This document shows positions 1 to 8,079 of a stretch of 46,698 bases of DNA, piece after piece. The translations under genes were made by a program, and so were the position numbers. Within the stretch, counting starts at the first letter, position 1. Each line of letters opens with the position of its first letter. The notes beneath the pieces were generated by a model that saw only the letters and a list, made by a program, of their open reading frames with translations, was not told the DNA's origin and ran no database searches. Origin of the DNA: an uncultured Flavobacteriaceae bacterium (GTDB taxonomy: Bacteria; Bacteroidota; Bacteroidia; Flavobacteriales; Flavobacteriaceae); the NCBI GenBank assembly GCA_938029725.1, contig CALHGE010000056.1, forward strand, positions 1 through 46,698. Reading direction: 5' to 3'.

Positions 1-149
1 GTGTATTTCAAAGGGTCATGAATCGTTCAAAACCCCCTATTTTCGGTAATCGACAGAACTTCGGATAAAGTGCAGAAAAGTCTCGATGAACTAATTCATA
101 GCCATTTTCACTTCACCGAACGGATGTGTTTTTTATCGAGATAATACCC

Positions 150-827
150 TTAAATTTTAAGTAGAAATCTAGGATCTGGGCAGTTTTGACTGTAAAATTC
201 TAATTTATCAGCGCTACAGACCCCGGGGTAGTCTCCTTTGATCGACTCCATATCAATGATCAATTGAAAATGAAGGTGAGGAGCATAGTTGACATTAATA
301 GCAGGTACCCCCAATGTTGCCAGAGTTGCTCCTTTTTCGAATTCTTGCCCTACTTGAATATTCACTATTGATTCTAAAGAGAGATGACCATAAAGACTAT
401 GAAATATAAAGCCTTCTATTTCATGTTGTAGAATTATAGTGGGGCCATAGTCTCCAATACTAGCATTATTTTGGAAGCTGTGGATTCTTCCTTCTAAGGG
501 AGCAATCACTTTGGTACCGGCAGTAGTCCAAAAATCGATACCTAAATGAATATTTCTAGCATCACCATGTTTTGAGAAATTTGATTTGTCTGCATATAGG
601 TTTCGTTTTTCTAGATATCCTCCAAAGGCAACCTTGGCATTATGTTTTTTAAGAATTCCATCAATATAATGTTGACATACTTCTGGATCGACGATATCAA
701 TAGCAGCCAAGCTCGTATTGGAAATACTTAAATCTAAGGGGCAAAAAGAAGAAATAGAAATTGATGCATCTAAAGGAGAGTTGTAGCTTCTACTATTCTT
801 AAAAAACTCTTTTAACGAAGAAATCAT
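150..827 (-). CDS. M23 (LytM-type) metallopeptidase, no signal peptide
   Basis: This 225-residue protein belongs to the M23 peptidase family, zinc enzymes that cut peptidoglycan cross-bridges. The first zinc motif is HLGID (His94 to Asp98), His147 lies in a GHL motif, and the second zinc motif is HLHFQL (His184, His186). The order and spacing match LytM folds, and the domain spans about residues 90-190. I see no signal peptide or membrane segment, which is odd for a wall enzyme; cytoplasmic M23-like proteins of this length are common in Bacteroidetes and their role is unclear. The ATG start gives a full-length family member. It is transcribed away from the malectin lipoprotein gene, with about 270 bases between them. 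Fold assignment is firm; substrate is unknown. Confidence 0.88.
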   Translation of the reverse strand: MISSLKEFFKNSRSYNSPLDASISISSFCPLDLSISNTSLAAIDIVDPEVCQHYIDGILKKHNAKVAFGGYLEKRNLYADKSNFSKHGDARNIHLGIDFWTTAGTKVIAPLEGRIHSFQNNASIGDYGPTIILQHEIEGFIFHSLYGHLSLESIVNIQVGQEFEKGATLATLGVPAINVNYAPHLHFQLIIDMESIKGDYPGVCSADKLEFYSQNCPDPRFLLKI

Positions 828-1103
828 ACCTTTTATCTATATTCCAAATGTGCAATGATTTTAGGGTTTTTCCAATCTAAATTGTTTAAAAAGAGAAATG
901 TTGTTTATCTATAGTACTGGAGTATGACGTCAATTCATATTCTCTTTAAATAAATAAAGCTTTTAAAATATTAATATTCTATTCGAGCATCGGGGGTCGT
1001 TAATCGATTATTTACGTAATTTGTTGTTAATACTCTGGTATTTAAATAGTTTTACGCTTTAACACTATGAACAAGAAATAATTAAACACAAAACTACTTG
1101 ATT

Positions 1104-2018
1104 ATGAAAAGAATACTTTTTTCAAAAATGAAATTATTTATATTCTTATTTTCTATGGCACTAGTTTCCGTTTCGTGCGGAAGTGATGACCCTGACACTG
1201 ACCCTATAGTTACTATCGCAGAAGAGCCTGATACTGATGGTGACGGAGTTGTTGATAAAGACGACACTTGTCCTAATGAAGCTGGTCTTGCTGCTTTATC
1301 TGGTTGCCCAGATGCTGATAGTGATGGCGTTGCAGATCAAGATGATGCCTGTCCTGATGTAGCTGGCGTTGCTGCCTTAGCTGGTTGCCCAGATGCTGAT
1401 GTTGATGGCGTTGCAGATCAAGATGATGTTTGCCCTAATGAATTTGGTTTGGCTGAATTCAACGGCTGCCCAGCTGATGCTGAAGAATCTTCCGCGGTTG
1501 TTGGTCTCAATATCTTAAAAATTAACTGTGGTGGCGGACAAGTTACTATCGGTGACGAAACATTTTTAACAGATCAATATTTTACCGGTCCAAGAAAAGT
1601 ATATGTCGCAGATGCTAGTATTACTGAGATAGAAAACACAGAACTTGATGAAATATATCTTAGAGAAACCATATCAGATGATGAAAACGCTAGTGGGCCT
1701 ATATCCTATGTAATTCCGATCACCAATGGAACCTACACGGTAAAGCTTCATTTTGCAGAAATTTATTGGGGAGTTCCTAACCCACAAAATGCAGAAGGCG
1801 GCGAAGGCAGTCGAATATTTGATATAGATATTGAAGATACCGCTATCTTAAACGGATTTGATTTATTCAAACAAGCCGGAGGTGCTGCAAAAGCAATTAC
1901 AAAAATGTATGATATTGAGGTAACTGATGGAGAATTGAATATCCTTTTTACAGCAACCGTTGATCGACCTAAGATTTCAGCAATCGAAGTTTTCGGTGAT
2001 GGTACTATCAACCCTTAA
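1104..2018 (+). CDS. Lipoprotein with thrombospondin type 3 repeats and a malectin domain
   Basis: The protein has about 304 residues, starting at the ATG at 1104; an in-frame TTG six bases upstream is less likely. The N-terminus is a lipoprotein signal ending in VSVSC, with the lipidated cysteine at residue 25. Residues 43-122 hold three calcium-binding thrombospondin type 3 repeats of the form DxDxDGxxDxxDxCP, each closing with a GCP. Residues 134-300 look like a malectin domain, a carbohydrate-binding fold, with INCGG near its start, the HFAEIYW core strand and RxFDIDIE. It should sit on the cell surface or outer membrane and bind glycans, held off the membrane by the rigid repeat stalk. 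It is monocistronic, with a strong terminator downstream. The ligand is unknown. Confidence 0.87.
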   Translation: MKRILFSKMKLFIFLFSMALVSVSCGSDDPDTDPIVTIAEEPDTDGDGVVDKDDTCPNEAGLAALSGCPDADSDGVADQDDACPDVAGVAALAGCPDADVDGVADQDDVCPNEFGLAEFNGCPADAEESSAVVGLNILKINCGGGQVTIGDETFLTDQYFTGPRKVYVADASITEIENTELDEIYLRETISDDENASGPISYVIPITNGTYTVKLHFAEIYWGVPNPQNAEGGEGSRIFDIDIEDTAILNGFDLFKQAGGAAKAITKMYDIEVTDGELNILFTATVDRPKISAIEVFGDGTINP

Positions 2019-2065
2019 AAATGAAAGCAGATCTGTAGCCTACTAAGGCTATTCCAAAACAATAA

Positions 2066-2090
2066 AACCCCGCTAACTAGCGGGGTTCTT
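2066..2090 (+). terminator. Rho-independent terminator after the malectin lipoprotein gene
   Basis: There is a perfect 9-bp stem (AACCCCGCT / AGCGGGGTT) with a 4-base loop AACT, followed by a short T-rich run. It lies 48 bases after the lipoprotein stop codon. Confidence 0.85.
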
Positions 2091-2209
2091 ATTTTAAGAT
2101 AAGAGGTAAACTTAAATATCTTGTTTTAGGTCTTCAAATGTTAACATTTTTTAACCACTCTAACTGTAAGGAGTTTGTAACTTGAACTACAAACTGTGAA
2201 ATTGAAAAT

Positions 2210-2896
2210 ATGAAAATTTTAAAAACAAGCATTTTATCAGCTATCTTATTGGTTTCTACAAGTTGTCAATCTAATGTAAAAAAAGAGAAAGTCAAGGTTG
2301 TACAACAGAACAAAAAAGAACTAGCTAAACTTTCGCAAGAGGACTTGAGCAGCTATCAAACTGCCTATTTTGCCAGTGGTTGTTTTTGGTGTGTGGAAGC
2401 AATTTTCGAAAGTGTAAAAGGAGTAAAAGAAGCCGTTTCGGGCTATGCGGGTGGCACTGAAGAAAACCCAACCTACCAACAAGTTGGTGGTGGGCTATCG
2501 AGTCATGCCGAGGCTATAGAAGTCTATTATGACCCAAAAGTCATTTCTTATACTGCACTAGTTCAAGTATTTTTTGGCTCTCATGACCCAACTACCTTAA
2601 ACAGACAAGGCCCCGACAGAGGTTCGCAATATCGATCCATTGCCTTTTATAAGAATGCCGAAGAAAAGAAGATTATAGAAGCCTATATTGGAGCATTGGT
2701 TGACCAAAATGTATATGATGGTGCCCCAATTACTACAGCGATAACCACGTTTGAAAAATTCTGGATTGCAGAAGAATATCATCAAGATTATGAAAGAAAG
2801 CATCCTAATAATTCTTACATAACCAACGTTTCTGTTCCAAGACTTAATCGGTTTAAAGAGAATTTTGGTGACTTTCTAAAAGAAGACGCGCACTAA
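2210..2896 (+). CDS. msrA: Peptide-methionine (S)-S-oxide reductase, lipoprotein form
   Basis: MsrA reduces methionine-S-sulfoxide in oxidised proteins. The catalytic GCFWC motif lies at residues 57-61, with Cys58 as nucleophile, and is followed by the family's VSGYAGG and the HxEAIEVxYDP and GSQYRS motifs. The C-terminal third holds the EEYHQDY motif. The first 19 residues form a lipoprotein signal (STSC, Cys19), so this copy is exported and membrane anchored, probably to repair envelope proteins. I see no cysteine after the active site, so recycling must use Cys61 or an outside reductant. The gene stands alone between two terminators. Length is normal for a lipoprotein MsrA (228 residues). 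Confidence 0.96.
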   Translation: MKILKTSILSAILLVSTSCQSNVKKEKVKVVQQNKKELAKLSQEDLSSYQTAYFASGCFWCVEAIFESVKGVKEAVSGYAGGTEENPTYQQVGGGLSSHAEAIEVYYDPKVISYTALVQVFFGSHDPTTLNRQGPDRGSQYRSIAFYKNAEEKKIIEAYIGALVDQNVYDGAPITTAITTFEKFWIAEEYHQDYERKHPNNSYITNVSVPRLNRFKENFGDFLKEDAH

Positions 2897-2914
2897 TCTT
2901 TTATGAAAAAAATT

Positions 2915-2940
2915 AAAGCGGCTTCCATGCCGCTTTTTTA
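2915..2940 (+). terminator. Rho-independent terminator after msrA
   Basis: There is a perfect 8-bp stem (AAAGCGGC / GCCGCTTT) with a 6-base loop, directly followed by a run of T. It lies about 20 bases after the msrA stop codon. Confidence 0.87.
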
Positions 2941-3041
2941 CTTAGTTTACCCGATGTCATATTTTGATTCAACGTATTAAAATATGCATAAAACGTAAGA
3001 AATCACTATCTTAGAGAGGCAAATCCCCAAATTTGTAACCT

Positions 3042-3779
3042 ATGAAAAGTATTGTCTTACTATTCCTATTCGGCATATTTCATTCTTGTTACCCAGAGCC
3101 GCGCAAAAAAAAAGACCATCAAATCATTGAGGTTAACAAAGTCTCTAAACGTCCAATCATAGATGGTCAGGGCAATGAGAATTCTTGGAATATTGCTTCT
3201 TGGCACCGCCTAAACCAAAACTGGTTGGGAGGAGCCTATGACCAGCAGGACTTTAACGGTCGTTACAAATTGAATTGGGATAAAAACAGTCTTTATGTAT
3301 TGATAGAAATTGTAGATGACTCCTTATACGATGGCGTAAAAGACCCATTGAAACTTTGGTGGAATGGCGACTCTGTGCAGCTATTTATTGATGAGGATAA
3401 CTCCGGAGGTCTTCATCAAAAGAGTCACAATGCTTTTGGATATCATATTGCTTTAGATGAGAATGTAGTGGATATCGCTACCAATAATCAGCCAAAGCTT
3501 TATAATGACCATATTATTTCAAAAAGAAATACAGCAGGTAATCTTAGCACTTGGGAAATGGCTATCACGATATATGATGCCAGTTATTCCGATAATACTA
3601 GGAATGCGGCAACCATTTTAAAAGCTAATCAAAAAATTGGTTTTGCGCTTGCGTACAGCGATAATGATGGCAGTACGGAGCGAGAAAATTTTATAGGTTC
3701 GGTTTTCGTGCCAGGTGAAGATAAAAACCAAGCTTGGATAAATGCAGATGTATTTGGAACGCTCTTGCTAAAGGAATGA
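3042..3779 (+). CDS. Lipoprotein with a family 9 carbohydrate-binding (CBM9-like) domain
   Basis: This 245-residue protein starts with a short lipoprotein signal (FHSC, Cys16). Residues 32-243 show the CBM9/DOMON-like pattern: PIIDGQGNENSWNIASW near the start, then the strand LYVLIEIVDDSLYD, then WWNGDSVQLFIDEDNSGG, and a closing WEMAITIYDA. Such domains bind sugars, often in polysaccharide-degrading proteins or their sensors. No catalytic domain is attached. It is probably an outer-membrane or periplasmic glycan-binding lipoprotein. Its stop codon directly abuts the stop codon of the convergent gene on the other strand, with no terminator between them. Confidence 0.82.
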   Translation: MKSIVLLFLFGIFHSCYPEPRKKKDHQIIEVNKVSKRPIIDGQGNENSWNIASWHRLNQNWLGGAYDQQDFNGRYKLNWDKNSLYVLIEIVDDSLYDGVKDPLKLWWNGDSVQLFIDEDNSGGLHQKSHNAFGYHIALDENVVDIATNNQPKLYNDHIISKRNTAGNLSTWEMAITIYDASYSDNTRNAATILKANQKIGFALAYSDNDGSTERENFIGSVFVPGEDKNQAWINADVFGTLLLKE

Positions 3780-5261
3780 TTACTCTATAACCACTTCACT
3801 ATACTTCGCGTTGATCGTTATAGAACTTCCTGCATTTTTGTTTTTAAAATAACCTCGATGTATCGTGGTATTATGATTTTCTGTACGATCTAAACGTATA
3901 CTTGCAGGTGAAGTCAATTCAGAGGCTGTGCCATTCATATACAGCGAAAATGGAATTTCTGGTAGGCTACAGTTGAATTCTGCATTTTCTAAACTAAGGT
4001 CAAGCGCTTTGAAATTCTTAGAAATAGATTTGATTTCTATAGGTCCGAAGGTATTCTTAATGAAAGCGCTGTTAATCAAGTGATCAATGGTCACATCAGA
4101 TGATGTCGCATTTAAGCGAAGGTTTGTTACCTCTTTGATTGCAACTTTTTTTGAATACTTCACCTGCAGCTGACCATAGTTCCAATTCTGAACATTGACA
4201 GGAGAATAGGAGGCACTTATTATAGTGCTACCTCCATCAATTGTTGCTGCCCACAAACTGGAGTGAGATAAGTTTGCATTCAGATTTTTAGTATTTTCTG
4301 CCAGCTTAACTTCTCCATGTTTCACACTCATTTTTATCTTCATCCCTTTGGGCATTTTTACTTTAATGGTTTTCTTGACTTTGTAGTTTTTATGTGCTCC
4401 ATCTGAAGAATTATAAAAAACACTTGGTCCTTTATTTGAAAAAGCACGAATGCTATCGCCGTTGATAATCATTAGGTTTGCGGAAGTATTCTTGTTACGT
4501 CTGACATTGCGTTCAATCAATTGCGCCCTTCTTTCTAGTTGCTCCTCCATTCTTTCAGCTCTAATTTCCGCCATTTTCTCTAAACGTTCTCCTTGTTTTT
4601 CGGATCTCTTTTCATGCATTTTTTCTCTTTTGGCTCTCATTTCCTCATGCCTTTTTTCCATCTTTTCTTGTTTCTCCTCCATGAGTTTTGACCATTTTTC
4701 TAATTTCTCTACATACGCTTCATCATAGCTTTCTTCAAATTTCTTTTGCCACTTTTTCATATAAACATCTCCATCCTTTTTAAAAGCCTTATGGTCAAAT
4801 ACTGACATCGAAGGAACAGGAGGCATAGGCATAGCGGTCAATTCTTTGAAATCAAAGTCGAAATTAAAAGACTCCATTTCAGGAAACTCAGGAATCTCAA
4901 TATGAAAATTTTGAATATCACCAAGGGCATGAGTCCATTCCCAAGTATTTTCAAAACCGGTTGTAATTGAAATCTTTTTACTGTTCCCTAAAATTTCAAA
5001 ACCAGAATTCTCGAGGTAGCTCTTAGCTTCTTCATCTGTTGCTCCTTCAATGGTTATCGTAGCTTCAATTTCAACTTCATTTTTACCCCATGTTTCGAAC
5101 TCAATATCAGCATGACTGGTATCGACATCTAATGACGTAGCTGCAGAAACTTTAAAAATTTCTTTAAAAGTTTTAGTTTGTTTTTGTCCATATACCCCCA
5201 TGGCGATGAAGCATAGGAGTAACGTGAGTATTCTAAATTGTAGTGATCTCAACTTGTTCAT
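3780..5261 (-). CDS. Exported DUF4097-like protein with a long charged coiled coil, third gene of an ECF sigma operon
   Basis: The 493-residue protein has a signal peptide (residues 1-25, ending near YGQ). Residues 30-125 and about 260-493 look like beta-helix repeats of the DUF4097 / putative-adhesin type, with phrases such as LDVDTSHADIEFETW and the closing YSEVVIE. Between them, at about residues 165-255, lies a highly charged helix rich in E, K, R and M that should form a long coiled coil. This is the last gene of an operon with an ECF sigma factor and a membrane protein; its start overlaps the preceding gene by 29 bases. Function is unknown; by context it may be the output or the periplasmic signal element of the sigma system. 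Confidence 0.72.
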   Translation of the reverse strand: MNKLRSLQFRILTLLLCFIAMGVYGQKQTKTFKEIFKVSAATSLDVDTSHADIEFETWGKNEVEIEATITIEGATDEEAKSYLENSGFEILGNSKKISITTGFENTWEWTHALGDIQNFHIEIPEFPEMESFNFDFDFKELTAMPMPPVPSMSVFDHKAFKKDGDVYMKKWQKKFEESYDEAYVEKLEKWSKLMEEKQEKMEKRHEEMRAKREKMHEKRSEKQGERLEKMAEIRAERMEEQLERRAQLIERNVRRNKNTSANLMIINGDSIRAFSNKGPSVFYNSSDGAHKNYKVKKTIKVKMPKGMKIKMSVKHGEVKLAENTKNLNANLSHSSLWAATIDGGSTIISASYSPVNVQNWNYGQLQVKYSKKVAIKEVTNLRLNATSSDVTIDHLINSAFIKNTFGPIEIKSISKNFKALDLSLENAEFNCSLPEIPFSLYMNGTASELTSPASIRLDRTENHNTTIHRGYFKNKNAGSSITINAKYSEVVIE

Positions 5262-5817
5262 TTTTTGATGTATTTAAATCGTTCAACTTCTTTTTCAACT
5301 TCTGTAATAATTGTAAGCGTAATTGTAAATTTTGAATTAGTGCAGCTATGGTTTGATCGTTAGGCCCCATCTGGTTTAGCTCTTGATTAAGACTAGTATA
5401 CTCCAAATCTAAATTCTCCAATTCTTGCATAAAACTATCTATCAAAGCTTTATTATCGTTTGACATTTCTAGTTTTGATAGCACTAAGTTGATGTTCGCC
5501 ACATAGTAATTCTCTACCTTTTTAAGGTCGGGTGACAAATCACCTAGTGAAATTTCACTTTGCTCTTTTAGCTCAGTATTCTTAACAACAATCGTTTCTT
5601 GAATAGCTTCTTTAGCATATTTTTCAACTCCAAAATATCCAAGCGTCATTAAAATCACTATTGTAGCTGCAATTTTAAGTAGGCCAAAAGAAGGTTTCTT
5701 TGCTTTTGGAAGAGTATGCTCCATACGTTTCAAAAAACGCTCTTCATGACCTTCTTTTATAAGATGCTTCTGCCCTGCCCTTTCCTTTTTAAATAGTTCT
5801 TTAAGATCCTGAGACAT
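5233..5817 (-). CDS. Single-pass membrane protein, likely anti-sigma factor
   Basis: This 194-residue protein has an N-terminal charged cytoplasmic stretch (about residues 1-42, with HEERFLKRME), one membrane segment at about residues 45-64, and a helical periplasmic part rich in E, Q, N and K that looks coiled-coil. It overlaps the sigma-factor gene upstream by 17 bases and the DUF4097-like gene downstream by 29 bases, so the three should be translationally coupled. Size, topology and position all suit an anti-sigma factor that holds the ECF sigma at the membrane, but I see no clear zinc-binding anti-sigma motif. The function is inferred from context. Confidence 0.7.
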   Translation of the reverse strand: MSQDLKELFKKERAGQKHLIKEGHEERFLKRMEHTLPKAKKPSFGLLKIAATIVILMTLGYFGVEKYAKEAIQETIVVKNTELKEQSEISLGDLSPDLKKVENYYVANINLVLSKLEMSNDNKALIDSFMQELENLDLEYTSLNQELNQMGPNDQTIAALIQNLQLRLQLLQKLKKKLNDLNTSKNEQVEITTI

Positions 5818-6343
5818 ATCTTTTATTTTTTAATAGTTCTTTTAAACATCCTTTTCCTCTTGACAAGCGAGTTCTACATGCGGATTCTGAAATATTCAAC
5901 ACTTGAGAAATTTCATTATGATCAAAGCCTTCCATTAGAAACATCATCACCACAAATTTGTATTTTTCAGGCAAACTTTCAATTGCTTGCTTTACTTCCT
6001 CAAGCGATATACCCTCTTCAATCGCCCAGTTATCATCTGTTGCAACGTGCATATACCCTTCATCTAGCGCAACTAATTTTTGCTGTTTCGCCTTTAAGAA
6101 ATCAATACTCTTATTAATAACTATCCTTTTTAACCAGGCTCCGAAAGTGACATCTCCTTTAAATTGATGTATTTTTTGAAAGGCTTTTATAAATGCCTCT
6201 TGGGTAACGTCTTCGGCATCATCAGAATTTTTAAGAAATCGTATCGCCACACAGTACATGCCATCACAATACTGTTTGTATAGCTTTAATTGTGCACTGC
6301 GATTGTTCGCTTTGCATTGTTCTACGATATCAATTTGAAACAT
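5801..6343 (-). CDS. RNA polymerase ECF-type sigma-70 factor
   Basis: The protein has 180 residues from the ATG at 6343; a longer in-frame extension to 6505 is basic and unlike the family, so I reject it. Residues 10-75 form sigma region 2, with DAEDVTQEAFIKAFQ and the FGAWLKRIVINKSIDFL helix. Residues 118-170 form sigma region 4, with LPEKYKFVVMMFLMEG and a DNA-binding ISESACRTRLSRG helix. It should direct RNA polymerase to envelope-stress or surface-response promoters. It is the first gene of a three-gene operon with a likely anti-sigma factor and an exported coiled-coil protein, and is probably controlled by its own promoter. It is divergent from galM. Confidence 0.93.
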   Translation of the reverse strand: MFQIDIVEQCKANNRSAQLKLYKQYCDGMYCVAIRFLKNSDDAEDVTQEAFIKAFQKIHQFKGDVTFGAWLKRIVINKSIDFLKAKQQKLVALDEGYMHVATDDNWAIEEGISLEEVKQAIESLPEKYKFVVMMFLMEGFDHNEISQVLNISESACRTRLSRGKGCLKELLKNKRYVSGS

Positions 6344-6529
6344 TAGCGAGTTTCGTTGTTTGGTTTTTGATGATGAATTCCCTTTAAGGACGAGTAAAAA
6401 AATCAGATGTTGCAAAAAACAAGTAATTTTATAAAAAATAAGAAAAATAAGTCGGTAATAAGAACATCGATTTAGTGGAAACTTACGTATTTGATTCAAA
6501 GCCATTACTTAAAACATCATTAGAATTAT

Positions 6530-7435
6530 ATGAAGCAAGTTACTATCAGCACACCCTTTATCACCTTGATTGTACTCGATTACGGGGCTATAATTCAAAA
6601 GTTGCTAGTAAAAGATAAGTATGGAAAATCAATCAACCTGGTAGTTGGTTTTAACTCTCCTGATACGTATTTAGAAGACGACAAATCTTTAGGCGCTTGT
6701 ATTGGGAGATACGCAGGTCGTATCTCAAATGGAAAGTTTGAACTAGATCATGAAACTTATGATTTACACCAAACAGACGGCGTGCATCTTCATGGCGGAA
6801 AAAACGGTTTTGCTAAAAAATATTTTACTATTGAGGAAGTGAGCCAAGGTAGGCAGCCTTTTGTAAAGCTATCATACCATAGCAAACATTTGGAAGAAGG
6901 CTATCCTGGAAACCTTAAAGTTTTTGTCACCTATAAACTAATCAATAACCATTTACACATCATTCATGAGGCAAGTACAGATCTCACAACGGTAATCAAT
7001 TTGACTAATCATTCCTATTTTCGATTAGATAATGCGCCTCAGGTAAATGATTACAAACTTAAATTGAATTGCCCAAATATGGTGGAGACCTATGCGAATA
7101 AACTTCCAACAGGCAAAATAGTTTCCGTTTCGGGTACTCCTTTTGACTTTGCAGATGAAAAACAAATCGCCAATACACGTTTAGATACTCCTTTTGAAAT
7201 AAATTCAAAGTCAAAAATAGCTGCTAAAGTATCCTCAGAAGAATCTGGCATATCAATGGAGGTTAGTACCAATCAACCTAGTTTGATCGTTTACACTCCG
7301 CTTCATTTTCCTGCCATCTGTTTAGAAACACAAAATTACCCTGATGCTCCAAATCAAAAGAACTTTCCTAACTGTAAGCTTAGACCGGGTGAAATTTACA
7401 AGAATGAATCGAAATTCGTTTTCGATTTGATTTAG
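6530..7435 (+). CDS. galM: Aldose 1-epimerase
   Basis: The enzyme interconverts alpha and beta anomers of hexoses such as galactose. The 301-residue protein shows the family fold: GACIGRYAGRISNGKF near residues 55-70 (substrate-binding Arg64), LHGG with His88, the NLTNHSYF motif with catalytic His161, and the catalytic base Glu266 in CLETQNYPDAPN. There is no signal peptide, so it acts in the cytoplasm. It is a little shorter than many homologues (about 340-380), mainly through a compact N-terminus. It is divergent from the sigma-factor operon and is followed by a DUF2911 gene 72 bases downstream; no other sugar gene adjoins it. Confidence 0.92.
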   Translation: MKQVTISTPFITLIVLDYGAIIQKLLVKDKYGKSINLVVGFNSPDTYLEDDKSLGACIGRYAGRISNGKFELDHETYDLHQTDGVHLHGGKNGFAKKYFTIEEVSQGRQPFVKLSYHSKHLEEGYPGNLKVFVTYKLINNHLHIIHEASTDLTTVINLTNHSYFRLDNAPQVNDYKLKLNCPNMVETYANKLPTGKIVSVSGTPFDFADEKQIANTRLDTPFEINSKSKIAAKVSSEESGISMEVSTNQPSLIVYTPLHFPAICLETQNYPDAPNQKNFPNCKLRPGEIYKNESKFVFDLI

Positions 7436-7507
7436 ATACGACCTCTATAAAATGGTTGAAATAACGATCGATTTAGTAACTTAGACCAACCCAATACATA
7501 TATCGAC

Positions 7508-8077
7508 ATGAAATTAAAAAAATGGCTTATCGGATTGCTAATTACTTTTGGCGCTTTATTTTTAATATTCAAATTTATAGCGTGGCCCTATATGCAAGGA
7601 GAAACCAAAAAAATTAGTCCTCAAAAAGTAGAAACGTACACACAAAATGGAATGGATTTATCCGTAACGTATTCAAGTCCCTTTAAAAAAGGTAGAGTTA
7701 TTTTTGGTAATCTTGTTCCTTATGATGCGGTTTGGAGGACTGGGGCGAATCACCCAACTACCTTTGCAACAAAAACAGCTATTAAAATTATAGACAAAGA
7801 CTTACCTGCTGGATTGTATTCTATATGGACTATACCTAAAAAAGATAGCTGGTCTGTTATTTTTAATAGTGAAGTGCCTGATTGGGGAGTTACCCTTATA
7901 AGCGGCGGCAAAGAAACCACCAGAAATGCGGAGACTGATGTTCTTAAAGTGGAAGTTCCATCGAATTCACTTGCTGCAGAACGAGAGAATTTCACTATTT
8001 CTTTTGATGACGGAACTCCGGTAACGCTATCTTTTTCTTGGGATGAAACTATTGTTCAAGTACCCATTAACAACTAA
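7508..8077 (+). CDS. DUF2911 domain protein, membrane-anchored
   Basis: The 189-residue protein has one N-terminal hydrophobic segment (about residues 5-26) that can act as an anchor or uncleaved signal. Residues 40-185 match the DUF2911 pattern, a Bacteroidetes-rich periplasmic domain: VTYSSPFKKGRVIFGNLVPY, VWRTGANHPT, and LPAGLYSIWTIP followed by WSVIFN. No enzymatic motif is known for the family. The downstream meaB start lies two bases after its stop codon, so the two are probably co-transcribed, but there is no obvious functional link. Family assignment is good; role is unknown. Confidence 0.87.
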   Translation: MKLKKWLIGLLITFGALFLIFKFIAWPYMQGETKKISPQKVETYTQNGMDLSVTYSSPFKKGRVIFGNLVPYDAVWRTGANHPTTFATKTAIKIIDKDLPAGLYSIWTIPKKDSWSVIFNSEVPDWGVTLISGGKETTRNAETDVLKVEVPSNSLAAERENFTISFDDGTPVTLSFSWDETIVQVPINN

Positions 8078-8079
8078 AC

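Noticed and set aside
1..149. Possible end of a gene at the left edge
   Set aside because: Short open stretches exist on both strands (for example up to about 68 on +), but none shows a family pattern, and stops interrupt each within about 25 codons.
4450..4728. 92-residue ORF on + opposite the coiled coil
   Set aside because: It is the antisense of a Glu/Lys-rich coiled coil, which gives a Leu/Ser/Phe-rich false frame.
6344..6505. N-terminal extension of the sigma factor to 6505
   Set aside because: Basic, hydrophobic sequence unlike any sigma family member; the ATG at 6343 starts exactly where region 2 should.
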